Shown here: one piece after another, positions 11,186 through 26,805 of the stretch
How the letters are laid out: each line of letters opens with the position of its first letter
How positions within the stretch are numbered: the first letter of the stretch is position 1
NCBI GenBank assembly: GCA_002104935.1
Contig: MCGT01000023.1
Span: forward strand, 355,528 to 419,527
Length of the DNA stretch: 64,000 nt
Direction: 5' to 3'
Origin: Hesseltinella vesiculosa
Taxonomy: Eukaryota > Mucoromycota > Mucoromycetes > Mucorales > Cunninghamellaceae
Made by a program: the position numbers and the translations under genes
Notes under the pieces: generated by a model
The model's database searches: none
What the model was told of the DNA's origin: nothing
What the model saw: only the letters and a program-made list of their open reading frames with translations

Positions 11186-12823
11186 CTAAAGTGACTTGTG
11201 CTGTCTCATCATGCGATCAGCTACACAAGCAGTCAAAGCCGCACCAACACCGCTGCCATCGCGAGCCAAGCCAAGACGAATGGAGCGACGGACATCCTTG
11301 AATTGGGGTAGCAAGACTTCGAGGGCTTCATACATGCGCTCTTCAAACGAGGGGTAAAATTCGTAGAGCGAGCCGTCGATCCCAATGTCTACGCCTTGTT
11401 CCTCGACTTGTGTGTGTTCCACGATGGCAGCAATGGACATCGCTGCCAGACGGGCAGCCCGGGTACCTACCAGCTCAACCAATCGCTTGATGATACGTAG
11501 TTCTTCATCCTTGACATTGACTAAGTTGAGGTTGGTGTCTAGCACTTCCCGGGTGACGCCCAGGTCAACTGTGCCGTCGGCTTCAATGCTGGACATAAAG
11601 GCAGTTTCAAAGGCGTAATGAGCCGAGATGATCTCTGTGTGTTGCTGAGTGTCGTTGAACAAGAGGTTGCGATCCATCATATCAGTAACAACGTTACGTA
11701 CAATGTCGCCCAAGTACATGCCGGAAATCAGCTTTTCAAAGATCTGTTTGTGAGGGTTGATAGATTTGCGGTCGAGCTTGTTGTCAAAGCGGGTGAGAGG
11801 CAGCACGGTGCGTTCGTTGTCAAAGGCGCCGAATTCCATGTTGATGATCATTTCGTCCGACGTTGTTTTGCCATCTTTCCACTTGCCGATTTTGCTCATG
11901 TTTTCTATATAAGCACCGTTGGACCCAGTACCGAGGATCAAGCCAGCAAGGGTAGCAGGCTTTTGATAAGCATTGGATAGCAAGGTGCCGACGGTGTCGT
12001 TCACCAAAGCCGTCACCTTCACTGGTACATGTTTACGCAGCAAAGCATCTTGCAATAGCAACACAGGGTCCTTGCCAACTGCACCACTGCAGCTGAATCC
12101 TTTAGTCCACTGCAAAAGCACGCCTCGATTGATCTGGAGAAAAAAAATCCACGTTGGTTGTTGGGAAGCTTTTTTTTTTGGCACTCTTACTTTGGATTGA
12201 AGTACAGGGAATGAAAATGTAAAGCCAAGAGGTAACTCTTCGGTCACGTTGTCCAAGTTTTGTTGGGCCAAGAAGGTGTCGATACAGTCAGCGATATAAT
12301 CTGTTTTAACAAGGTGAGACACAGTGTCCGTGGAACTTCAACCCCCCCAAAAAAAAAAAAAAACTTACCGCAAAGATCACGCATACGCCCTGTTTTAAGT
12401 TCTTCGGACACACGAGCCTTTGTAGAAACCGTCTTGAATTTGCCATTGCCTTCCAATGTCACCAGTACGACACGTAGATTAGTGCCACCAAGGTCCAAAG
12501 CAAGATAATGACCCTTTTCTTCACCTATTCACGGGGAGGGGAAAAGGAATAGAGGTGAATTGGTATGGGCATGCATTTTTTTTAAAACTAAGCTTCTTAC
12601 CAGTAAGGCGCCCTTCCACATACGATGGAATCATAGCTAATGTTTGACCTTCATTGTCGAGGCCTTTGACCATTTCGCTCTTGAAGTGGTTCTTGATTTC
12701 TTCGAGTTTTTCCGTGCTCAGCGTGAAATCCTGTTCGATGCATTGCATATAGGCGATTTGTTCAGGCGAACCTTTGGTGACAGGCCCGATTGGGCGAGCC
12801 TTGGGAGCGGTAAATGTAGACAT
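11186..12823 (-). CDS. Hexokinase
   Basis: Four exons, about 480 aa, the normal length for a fungal hexokinase. Start ATG at 12821-12823 (MSTFTAPKARPIGPVTKG). Motifs in order: LDLGGTNLRVVLV (phosphate-1 loop), LGFTFSFPVLQS (sugar-binding), INRGVLLQWTKGF, VNDTVGTL (catalytic Asp) and LILGTGSNGAYIE. The adenosine-pocket region DGSGVGAALTACVA sits near the end. It phosphorylates glucose/fructose with ATP at the entry of glycolysis in the cytosol. LGFTFSFPVLQS has Val where many family members have Cys. I cannot separate a hexokinase from a glucokinase role by sequence alone. It runs convergently with the NEDD8 E1 subunit gene, with a gap of less than 100 bp. Confidence 0.95.
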
Positions 12824-13784
12824 TTTGAAAGAAATTGCAAGGGATATAGTTGATACACGAATGGGAAAAAGGAAAAAAGGGAAAGCCGAAGTATTTTTTT
12901 TTTTTTTTTTCGTTTAGGAAGGGTTTGACCAGATCGGGGTTTCGCCTTCGTTACGCATTGCCAGCATTTTTGCCACTAGCTGGTTTGGGGCCACAGGAAT
13001 GTTTCATGATGTAAAAAAAAAAAAACCAGTTGATCTTTGACAAAATCCGTTCTTCCTTAGTTTATTGTTCTCAAAAAGGAGAGGCATTCTGCTAAGATTG
13101 CAGTTTGGCACGTGCACGCTAGCTCCAAACGCTTTGTTGGGTAATTCTTTCCGTCCTTTCCCAGCTGACAAGCTTACTGTGAAAAATGGCTGACGGAGAG
13201 CCACTTACTTCCGCGCTAAAAATGGAGAAACTTTCCCAGTCCGGCAAACCACTTACAATCTCAAGACTGGCTTGCATTTGAAAAAGGAGATGAGTGCCAT
13301 TTACTGTTTGCATGCTAGCTATCCGTTGAAGATAAAACAAAACTGTGCTTCCAGAGTACTTGCAGTTTGGAGAGGGGAGGTGACGAAGGTGAATGACAAG
13401 CGGGCCATTTAGGAAATCCTTCCCTATTTTACAACACCAAGGTGTCGTGTTCAGGGCGTTTGTGCTCACTTTTTTTAAAAGGGTGAAGTTTTGCTTGATA
13501 TAACAAAACAGGCGAGTAGGTGTGCGCCAGAGTTCCAGTATTCTGATTCACCATCAATTCCATTATCTGAGCGTTTCTTCTTATTATCTACATCTATTTT
13601 GTATTTGCATAACTTGCCTGCATCCATTGTCACCTTTGCTGGAAGGAACGGAAACGGGAATGACGGGGCTCAACACCCCACAAAAACCAAGCAACCGACG
13701 GAGTTTCAAGGAAGTTCCAAAAAAGGATCTGACGGCCGACGAGACTTCATTTGTTTTATTTTTTTTCAAATCTACAGATCAAGG
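12824..13784. other. Hexokinase upstream region, no gene recognised
   Basis: Contains the hexokinase promoter with a T tract at about 12894-12910 and an A tract at 13013-13024. A minus-strand open stretch at about 13119-13469 has intron-like donor sites but no recognisable family, so I do not call it a gene. Confidence 0.4.
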
Positions 13785-17201
<3,417 letters not shown>

Positions 17202-17548
17202 GGCAACAGCGTTGTAGGATTCAAAAAAATCAATAAAAGAGAGGAAGGAAAAAAAGTAGTGTGAAGAGAAGCAAGGAAAAGAATGGCTGGCGGAGAGAAA
17301 AGAAAAGGAAATCGTTGCCAAAAAAAGAAACGGGTGGCACAGACGCTTAGAAAAAGGGGGCTGTTTCAATTGCGCGAGAGCCCGTAAGCGGGAATGGGTA
17401 TTGCTGATTTTAGTGAAGGAAGGGATTGGCGGAGAGCTGGCCTCTGCCCAATGGTTTCCATGCAGAGTCAGATGATTTGGACAAACACAAATTGTTTTAT
17501 TTCAATAGAGGATGGTGGTGGGGATGCAGGGTGGGAAGGATGGCTATT

Positions 17549-19707
<2,159 letters not shown>

Positions 19708-21252
19708 TCACATGGCTTGCTTGGCGAATGGGCGTGGTTTGTCGAGGGTTCGATAAAGAATGCCATCCACCATGCTAGCGACGGTAAAGATGCCTCCTAC
19801 AATAGCACAAATGCTAACCAGTACCGAGGAAAAGGCAGGGCGATCTTCTCGATAGATCACGCGCATGGGCGAAAAGTCCAAATGGAAGAAGGTTCCTGAA
19901 AAAAACCAACTCTTGTTACGATTTGGTTTTGATCCGATTGTTTCCTTTTTACCTGGAGTCGCCTGCATGCCAAGCATAGGGTTATTCATGCGTTCTTGAC
20001 GGCTGACCGAGTATTGAAAGGTGCGTAATGAGTTGCCATTCAAAAAGTCAAATTCGGTGGGGACGATTTTCAGATAGAATTGGTATGCTGTGTTTGCTGT
20101 TTAGAAAGTCAATGAGTAAAACGGAGTGATTGTCCTCGTCTGATTTGCTGGCTTACGTTGCTTATTATCAAAGTTATTGCCGTCCAAGGGGGTGATCATC
20201 TTGAATGACTTGGCGTTACGGATGCCATAGACGCGTCCGAGTTCCTCGCCAAATTGGAGATGGTGGATTTTGTGGGCAAAGTCGTACTGTTCACCGAAGC
20301 GGATGTCATGGACGTGCTGGGAGCCAAAGCTGAAGGATTCGCCTGCTGAGAAATGGAAGTTGCCACGGAGCTGCTTGACCAGGATGTTGCCTTGTGCCCG
20401 GCAGCCTTCTCTCGAGCGAGTGCTTTCAGCCTCCACCTCTTTTTCGTGAGCACACTGAGGATTTTAATAAAGAGTGAGGCTGTGCTGAAGCTGGGTTTTT
20501 TTTTCAGCGCGTACCTGTTCAAAATTGCCAGGGAGGAATGACCAGCCTTTGTTTGCATAGGCATCTCGGATGTCGGCACAGGTGTTGCAGCATTGCTCTT
20601 CGGGTGCAGCACCATAGCATGAGCCACATTCCCCTGATTGTTTTTGCCCATTATCATTCTTGGAGGGAACTAGACGAGGTCATCATTATTTCGTTGGTTG
20701 GTTGGTTGGGGGGTTTTTTTTTTCAGTTGCTACCTTGAATGTCATCGCTGATGATCACTTTTCCATTTTCATCTAATCGAGTCTTGTAGACAGAATGTTC
20801 AAAGTTGCTGATATGTTCGCCAGTGTCATCCATAACATCCAAGTGGAGGGCTACGTATGAAAAGGTCGGTCAGTTCCATCTGCATGCGTACGTCCTTGTG
20901 TAGATGTTGGCTTAAAAAAAAGAAGGGATATACTTGCCAGGGCAGGGAATATGATGAAATGAAATGTCAAAGTGAATGCGTAATTTTTCCATCTTGCCAC
21001 CATCAACGACGATTTCGGATTCAAAGACGGGATACAAGTAGGTCCAGAGTTGTATCAGGGTGAAAAACATAATCAATGCAGCACTGATCAAGGTCACTAC
21101 ATCAAAAAAAAAAAAAAAGTCAAGGACGTGTTCATGAGGATGGGGTCCTATGTACCTAGAGCCCCTGTCCTTGTACGAACGCGATAATCATCTAGCGTTT
21201 TTGCATAAGCATCTAGCCGCTTGAATTTGTTGATAAAGGATTTGGACACCAT
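19708..21252 (-). CDS. ERV46: COPII/ER-Golgi vesicle protein Erv46 (ERGIC3)
   Basis: Start ATG at 21250-21252 (MVSKSFINKFKRLDAYAKTL), then an early intron and a first membrane segment (TLISAALIMFFTLIQLWTYL). A luminal domain follows with FESEIVVDGGKMEKLRIHFD and the Cys-rich turn GECGSCYGAAPEEQCCNTC, the diagnostic element of Erv46. GCRAQGNILVKQLRGNFHFS and HDIRFGEQYDFAHKIHHLQF continue the domain. The second membrane segment is VLVSICAIVGGIFTVASMVD, followed by a short cytosolic tail ending RPFAKQAM. The protein pairs with Erv41 and cycles between ER and Golgi as a cargo receptor. About 400 aa, with introns throughout. Its start is 135 bp from the divergent MCT-1 homologue. Confidence 0.92.
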
Positions 21253-21387
21253 TATGCCAATACAAGACCAGCAAAGAAAAATAGCAAAGATGGTATCAAA
21301 GAAAGGAGTGTGAATGAAAAATGGAAAGAAAAAAAAAAGAGCGTGGCGGCGTTTCTTTGTTTTTTTTCTTCACTTACCACCACAGCC
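21253..21387. promoter_or_regulatory. Shared divergent promoter, ERV46 / MCT-1 homologue
   Basis: 135 bp between divergent start codons, with an A tract at about 21329-21340 and a T tract at about 21358-21368. Confidence 0.5.
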
Positions 21388-22211
21388 ATGTTTAAAAAGT
21401 AATGGACGTTCTTCATGATTGAATGTAGTATGTCATTCTGAGGATCGAAACTTATTTTTTTTCTTTCTTTCTATTTATTTTTTCTTTGATTTGTAGATTC
21501 AGTTTCCAGGAAAACATTGCCGGTCAAACTCAACTGAAATCGTCGGTACAACGGGCCATTCGCACAAAGCTGCAAGAGCAATATCCTCTGCTGGAATCCA
21601 TCTTGGAAGAGCTTCTGCCTAAAAAGACCCCCATCCTTTTGATCAAGGGGTGAGTTGGCTTTCTAAAGTCTTTTTTTATAGCTGACCCATTTGATCTTCT
21701 AGTCACGAGCACATCTCATTCTTGTCTGTCAATGGTGAGATTTTATTTTTCCAGCATTTCGACGGCCCTTACTTCCCCACATTGGTGCTGCTTCACAAAT
21801 GTAATCGACTTTTTTTTTAAAGAGGGCTCACCCGACTCACCAGTTTATGTTCGTCTTGGGTAGATCCTGGTATGTTACCAAAGCTGCAAGTGGATCGAGG
21901 TGCCATCAAGTTTGTCTTGTCGGGCGCCAATATCATGTGCCCTGGGTTGACCTCCAAGGGTGCTCGCATGGACACCGATCTGCCCGAAGGCTCGGTGGTG
22001 GCCATCATGGCCGAAGGAAAGGAACATGCCCTGGCCATTGGCTTGTTGAAGATGAGCACCGAAGACATGTAAGATAAAAAAAAAAAGGCATACCGCGTTG
22101 CTGACTTGCCGTTTTCACTGTAGCCGCAAGGTCAACAAAGGCATTGGCTGTGACAACATTCATTATCTTGCTGATACCCTGTGGAAAGAGCAAGTTCCTT
22201 TGCAAGGCTAA
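21388..22211 (+). CDS. TMA20: MCT-1/Tma20 family PUA-domain translation factor
   Basis: Exon 1 is only 11 nt (21388-21398, MFK plus two bases of the next Lys). The next exon gives [20 protein letters not shown]. The opening [45 protein letters not shown] and the PUA core [20 protein letters not shown] match MCTS1/Tma20 closely, as does the end [14 protein letters not shown]. Stop TAA at 22209-22211. About 180 aa, the usual length. With the Tma22/DENR partner it acts in recycling 40S subunits and in reinitiation. Four short introns. Confidence 0.93.
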
Positions 22212-22418
22212 GGTTTCATTTTGCTGTACCATGACGATAAAAATTATAAAAATAAGCAACAAATCTTTAATGGGTAGGTATCATGAGCTGAATAAGTGAT
22301 ATGTATAAAAAGAGGTAGGTGATAGACAGAGGGGATAAGGTATGTGTATGTACGGAGATTGTACAGAAAAAAAAGAAAAAAAAAAGATAGGAGATAGAAC
22401 AACATGAAGAGAAAATAT

Positions 22419-23729
22419 TTAAAGAGGCAAGAGAGGCTGGTTGGGCTTGGTCCAAAGCATGGCCAACATCAGCTCCGCTGTTAAAAAGAAGACTTGCCAG
22501 ATTTGATAGACACAGGATAAGAAATGGAGAGGCGAGGGTTGCTGGCGATAGGATTGAGCAATGTCCAGGACATCTTTGACGGAGGCTAGCAATGGATCTT
22601 CTAAACCAAGAGGAGCGGCCGTGGTTTTGATCCAAGAGGGGGTGATGTGCAAAGGAGGGTCGGAGAGGATGGAGGAAGAGTCATGCTGAGACGAGCTACT
22701 GCTGGAGCTGGAGGTTCCATACAAGGTAGGAGGTGGCAGTTGCAGGTCATTGACGGAAGAAAGAGGAGAGGAGGTCATGATCAAGGATGTGACGGTGTGC
22801 AAATCATGGTCGTCTTCCACGGCTGGACTGTTGTCGTCCTCATCTTCCTGCAGAGGATAGTTCAAAATAGTGGAGGGAGGTCGTTGTCGCTCGGTCGAGC
22901 GATACCAGTGGATGAGCTCTTCGGAGAATGGCGGCTTGGCATTGTCCCAAGAGGGTTCATCTTGTGGATCGTCATCGTCGTCGTCGTCGTCGTTGTCTGG
23001 CTGGCGGATGTCTTCATACGCTGGCATGGCATGGAAGGAATGCTGATTCTTCATCCAGGTAGTTTCGGTCAAGACAGTCGGCAGAGGTGGAGGGTCGGGC
23101 GCGGACATAATGACAATGCCATCCTCATCCATGACATCCTCTTCAAACAACCCTGGCTGCCCATGATCGCCTACAGGTAAAGGTAGGTCCAAGGCATGGT
23201 CGTCCAGGTAGTATTCTTCATCGTCGTCTTCTTGCTGGAGCAAGGGTGGGGTGAACATAAAGTCGTCTCCGTTGAGCAGCACCATGGGGCGAATGTGCGG
23301 CATGCCCAGTAAGATCTGCTGGGATTTGCTATAGATGCTGTGGAGACACCAGTTTTCCAAAAAGGTGTAGGCGGATCGGCGCCCGTGGTAGTTTTGTCGA
23401 GAGAATTTGTTGATGGTGGCATGGAAAGCCCGGTTGGCAGTTTCAAAGTCCTCGTCGCTAATGTAGGCGTACAGGCCTTGCTTGTCAGTAAAGAAGAGTT
23501 CCTCTTGCTCCAGTTCTTGGTCGTCTTCAAAAGTAGCGGGCAAAGACGTAGGCAAGGGTGTCATGTCACGGTCAAGATCGACGTCGATGGTATGGACAGC
23601 GGTGTGGCCGTTGGTGGGGGTGGTATAAGCATCTTGCTCACTAACACTTGACGTGTATGGCGATTCAACGTACAACATCCAACTAAGCAAGAGAGGGAAA
23701 AGAGAAACGACTGAATAACAAGTTACCAT
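22419..23729 (-). CDS. Unrecognised acidic, low-complexity protein
   Basis: One long exon of about 420 codons, family not recognised. The start is uncertain. A donor GTAAGA near 23751 and an acceptor TTGCTTAG at 23683-23690 make the first 16 residues of the longest frame look like intron sequence. Translation then begins either in an upstream exon or at ATG 23678 (MLYVESPYTSSVSEQ). Visible features: a central folded-looking block (LFFTDKQGLYAYISDEDFET, HATINKFSRQNYHGRRSAYT, LENWCLHSIYSKSQQILLGM), Asp/Glu runs including eight Asp, a nine-Ser run, and a hydrophobic C-terminus (VYQIWQVFFLTAELMLAMLW) that could be a tail anchor. Stop at 22419. Confidence 0.6.
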   Translation of the reverse strand: MVTCYSVVSLFPLLLSWMLYVESPYTSSVSEQDAYTTPTNGHTAVHTIDVDLDRDMTPLPTSLPATFEDDQELEQEELFFTDKQGLYAYISDEDFETANRAFHATINKFSRQNYHGRRSAYTFLENWCLHSIYSKSQQILLGMPHIRPMVLLNGDDFMFTPPLLQQEDDDEEYYLDDHALDLPLPVGDHGQPGLFEEDVMDEDGIVIMSAPDPPPLPTVLTETTWMKNQHSFHAMPAYEDIRQPDNDDDDDDDDPQDEPSWDNAKPPFSEELIHWYRSTERQRPPSTILNYPLQEDEDDNSPAVEDDHDLHTVTSLIMTSSPLSSVNDLQLPPPTLYGTSSSSSSSSQHDSSSILSDPPLHITPSWIKTTAAPLGLEDPLLASVKDVLDIAQSYRQQPSPLHFLSCVYQIWQVFFLTAELMLAMLWTKPNQPLLPL

Positions 23730-24203
23730 GCATGGGCTGTTCTTACCAAGAAATGATCAGGCAAGTCTTCAATAACAAAAAAAAAAAAAAAAAGTCAACT
23801 GATAAGGATGAGTATCAAAAAAAAGGAGTTCAAAAGGGGGGAATCAACAGGGTATAAAAAGGTCAGTAAATAAAAAAGAAGCCTCGACTAAAAGCCAAAG
23901 GATGGTGTTTGCTTTACGAATTGGGGGTGGGGGGAGAAAACAGGAAATGGAAGATGGTCAAAGATTGGGGGGAAAGCAAAAAGAAAAACAAGGAAAAAGG
24001 AAAAAAGTGTGTGAATTGCTTTTTGCTGGCAATGCCACACAAGTCAGGCACAGATGGAGCCAATCATCGCTCCTTTTTGATCACCAGCATCTGGAAAAAA
24101 AAAATCATGCAGTTTTCATTTTTTTTTTTTACTACGACAAAAATACAAGAGAATGGGAGATCTAAGGAATCTAAAAATGTAAGAGGTAAAATAATAGGCA
24201 AAT
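23730..24203. other. Spacer with purine-rich tracts
   Basis: Purine-rich plus strand (GGAAA/AAGAAA) and homopolymers near 23776-23794 and 24118-24130. It may hold a first exon of the acidic protein gene. Otherwise nothing is seen. Confidence 0.35.
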
Positions 24204-25373
24204 CTAAGAAATGGTTTTGGTGGCAGCTTTTCGTAATCGGTTCATGATGGCCATGCCTTGATGGTCCTCTGACACACCTTGGACAAAGATGACATCAACA
24301 CCTTGGGCATCCATATCACGGAGACCTTGGAAGAGGTGGCGAGCGACTTGCTCAGAATTGGCACCCATGGAATACAGCACGCCTGATGCAGGGACGTCAC
24401 GGTCCTTGCAGTCGGAAGTCAAAAGACCGACTTTATGCATTCCCAAACTCGACAGAGCTTGTAGTTCTTTTGGCCAGACTTGATCAAAATCTTGGGTATC
24501 CTCGATCAACACGACCATGGCCTCGGGTGAGTAGTGGCGGTACTTCATGCCGGGGGTGGTGGGGGCGGCTTCTAGAGCTTGGTCGATAAAGTGTTTTCGG
24601 TAGACCTGCAGCTGGTCCATGCCGGGGAATGCCTGGAGGGTTTCATAAGTCAAGCCACCGGGTCGCAGGATGGCAGGAGGCTGTCGCAGGCCGTCCAAGA
24701 CGGTGCTTTCCACACCGACGTCACAGCTCCCGCCGTCCACAATCAAAGGTATCTTGCCTTGCAAGTCATCATACACATGGCTGGCGAGGGTGGGCGAGGG
24801 TTTGCCGGAGGAATTGGCAGAGGGAGCAGCCAGGGGGAAACCACATTGGTCAATGACGGCCCGAGCGACAGGGTGCGATGGCATGCGCACAGCCACGGTT
24901 GTTTGACCACAGGTGACTGATGATGGAATGATCGATGATGTTGGTAAGATGATGGTCAGAGCTCCTGGCCAGCAGCTCTCAATAACAGGCAGGTACACCG
25001 CCGGGATCTTGCCCTCAGGCACGAGCTGCTCCAGCATGGTGAGGGATGACACATGCACAATCAGCGGGTTGTCTTGCGGTCGATTCTTAGCAGCAAAGAT
25101 CTTGGCCACAGCCGATGGGTCCAATGCATTGGCTGCCAGGCCATACACGGTTTCAGTGGGAATCCCAATGGCTTCACCTTGACGAAGCCACGCCACTGCC
25201 TGGTCGATGGCCTTTTGATCGTTGGCATCAGCAATGTCGAGGTGTGCGTTTTGTCGTCCGAATCGTTGCTGAGGATCATTTGTTTTAAACTGAATGGCAT
25301 TGGCATTCACCTTGACAATATTTGTTTTCATGTTGATCACTGTTCGTCTAACAATCGAGGAAACAAGGGGCAT
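24204..25373 (-). CDS. SUA5: Threonylcarbamoyl-AMP synthase Sua5/YrdC
   Basis: Intronless, about 390 aa from MPLVSSIVRR (25371-25373). A second Met 14 codons on (MKTNIVKV) could start a shorter form, which would suit the mitochondrial/cytosolic dual location known for Sua5. The YrdC domain shows IPTETVYGLAANALD, KNRPQDNPLIVHVSSL, WPGALTIILPTS, TTVAVRMPSHPVARAVI, PLAAPSANSSGKPSPT and GVESTVLDG. The Sua5 C-terminal domain follows after the PGMKYRHYSPEA linker. It makes threonylcarbamoyl-AMP for the t6A modification of ANN-decoding tRNAs. The stop at 24204 gives the end KAATKTIS. Confidence 0.95.
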   Translation of the reverse strand: MPLVSSIVRRTVINMKTNIVKVNANAIQFKTNDPQQRFGRQNAHLDIADANDQKAIDQAVAWLRQGEAIGIPTETVYGLAANALDPSAVAKIFAAKNRPQDNPLIVHVSSLTMLEQLVPEGKIPAVYLPVIESCWPGALTIILPTSSIIPSSVTCGQTTVAVRMPSHPVARAVIDQCGFPLAAPSANSSGKPSPTLASHVYDDLQGKIPLIVDGGSCDVGVESTVLDGLRQPPAILRPGGLTYETLQAFPGMDQLQVYRKHFIDQALEAAPTTPGMKYRHYSPEAMVVLIEDTQDFDQVWPKELQALSSLGMHKVGLLTSDCKDRDVPASGVLYSMGANSEQVARHLFQGLRDMDAQGVDVIFVQGVSEDHQGMAIMNRLRKAATKTIS

Positions 25374-25731
25374 CAACCTGTCAGCTGTAAAAAAAAAGTT
25401 TTCAGAATAGAACAAGGAAGGGATAAAAAAAGGCTGCGGAAATTCCGTTTTTTTTTTTTTTTTTTGCTTCCTAGAAAAGCCGCCTCCACACCATTGTCTG
25501 TACGGAAGGGTGGAGGCTATCAAATGTTTTTCCACATGGTGCAATTGGATAGCCTAACATGTAACAAGGGGCAATTTTGCAGTTGGCAGCTGACAGCTCA
25601 GGGACAATGCAATTGAGATTAGATATTTTTTTTTTTTGCGCCAGGAGCAGGTCGTCAAATGGACCCCGAGGGCCACAATTTTTTTTTTTTTTTCAGTTTT
25701 CTTTCACCTCATTTTTTTCTCACAGCGCAAA

Positions 25732-26015
25732 ATGGACGATGAAGAGCGGCAGCACATGCTTTCTTATAGTGAAGACTCGGATGACGATAGGTAATGAGTA
25801 ACATAGTAGGCATGACCAATGGACTCATTTTGTTCCTAGGCCTTCTCATTTGTCAAGGACCCAGCATAGCCTGACTCGGTCTGAGCTCGTCAAGGGCATG
25901 GCCAATCGGCTCATGTATTCCAATTATTATATTGCATTGTACCTAGGCCTCGGGTTACTAAGTTTTATTTCCATCGTCATGGTAAGCTGCTGTGAAAAGC
26001 AACATGCATGTTTGA

Positions 26016-26055
<40 letters not shown>

Positions 26056-26711
26056 AAAAGTCTATTAAAGAAACCTGGTAACAGATGCCGTTGAGCAAGG
26101 GGTTTGGCGTAGACACTTATATCATCTTCTTGCTTAGCCCTTCGCTGATGTTTATTATATTTGAAGCCATCATCAACTTTGCAATGATTCTAGAAGTCAC
26201 CATTCGATTGCTAGCATTGGGTCGGGTAAGCTTTTTTAGCTCCTCTCACGCCGACAACTTACCCCCCCCTTTTCATTATAACCTGGCGACTCCTTATTTC
26301 TTGGTTTAGACTTATTGGCAATCTGTGTGGAACATGATCGATATTGTATTGGTGGCTCTTTGTGTGATCACGTTGATAGTGCTGGCCACGGGGTGCTCAG
26401 ACAGTGAACGCAGCGAAGCCATATTTGACACAGTGCTCCTGGTGATCCGCAACTGTTTCCAATTCTTTAGGCTTTTTATGATGGCGCGCAAGTAAGCTAC
26501 ACGCTCTTTCATTTAAAAATATGGCCCTGACGAAGTTTTGCTTAGGAACCAATACTCCATTCATGCAAAGACCACCCGCATCAATTTTGACAATCTCCCG
26601 GTCGACCGCCATGTGTCGGTGGATTTCTCGACGGCCGAGCGCGATCGAGCCCTGGACGAAAGCTTTTTGGAAGACGAAGATGACGATTCCGATGACCATC
26701 GTCGGTTATGA
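25732..26711 (+). CDS. Small four-helix membrane protein, voltage-sensor/ion-transport-like
   Basis: Start ATG at 25732 (MDDEERQHMLSYSEDSDDDR), then introns near 25790, 25981, 26227 and 26494. The first hydrophobic helix is YIALYLGLGLLSFISIVM. A second (YIIFLLSPSLMFIIFEAIIN) is followed by the S2-S3-like signature LEVTIRLLALGR, TYWQSVWNMIDIVLVALCVI. A last helix, VLLVIRNCFQFFRLFMMARK, carries spaced Arg residues like a sparse S4. There is no pore region. The protein ends in an acidic tail (DEDDDSDDHRRL) with TGA at 26709-26711. About 215 aa. The charge pattern is that of a voltage-sensor domain of the ion transport superfamily, but permeation or sensing is inference. The intron at about 25981-26082 has a T run of about 31. 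Confidence 0.7.
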
Positions 26712-26805
26712 TCTCGTATGTCGACCGTAATAAATGATATCCCCACTCCCTGTATGGATCATGTTTTTCACAAAAAAAAAAAAAAAATCTAGAGGTTTAT
26801 TTTTT

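Noticed and set aside
13119..13469. Minus-strand open stretch with donor-like GTAAGT sites
   Set aside because: No start, no family resemblance, and exons cannot be joined into a convincing protein.
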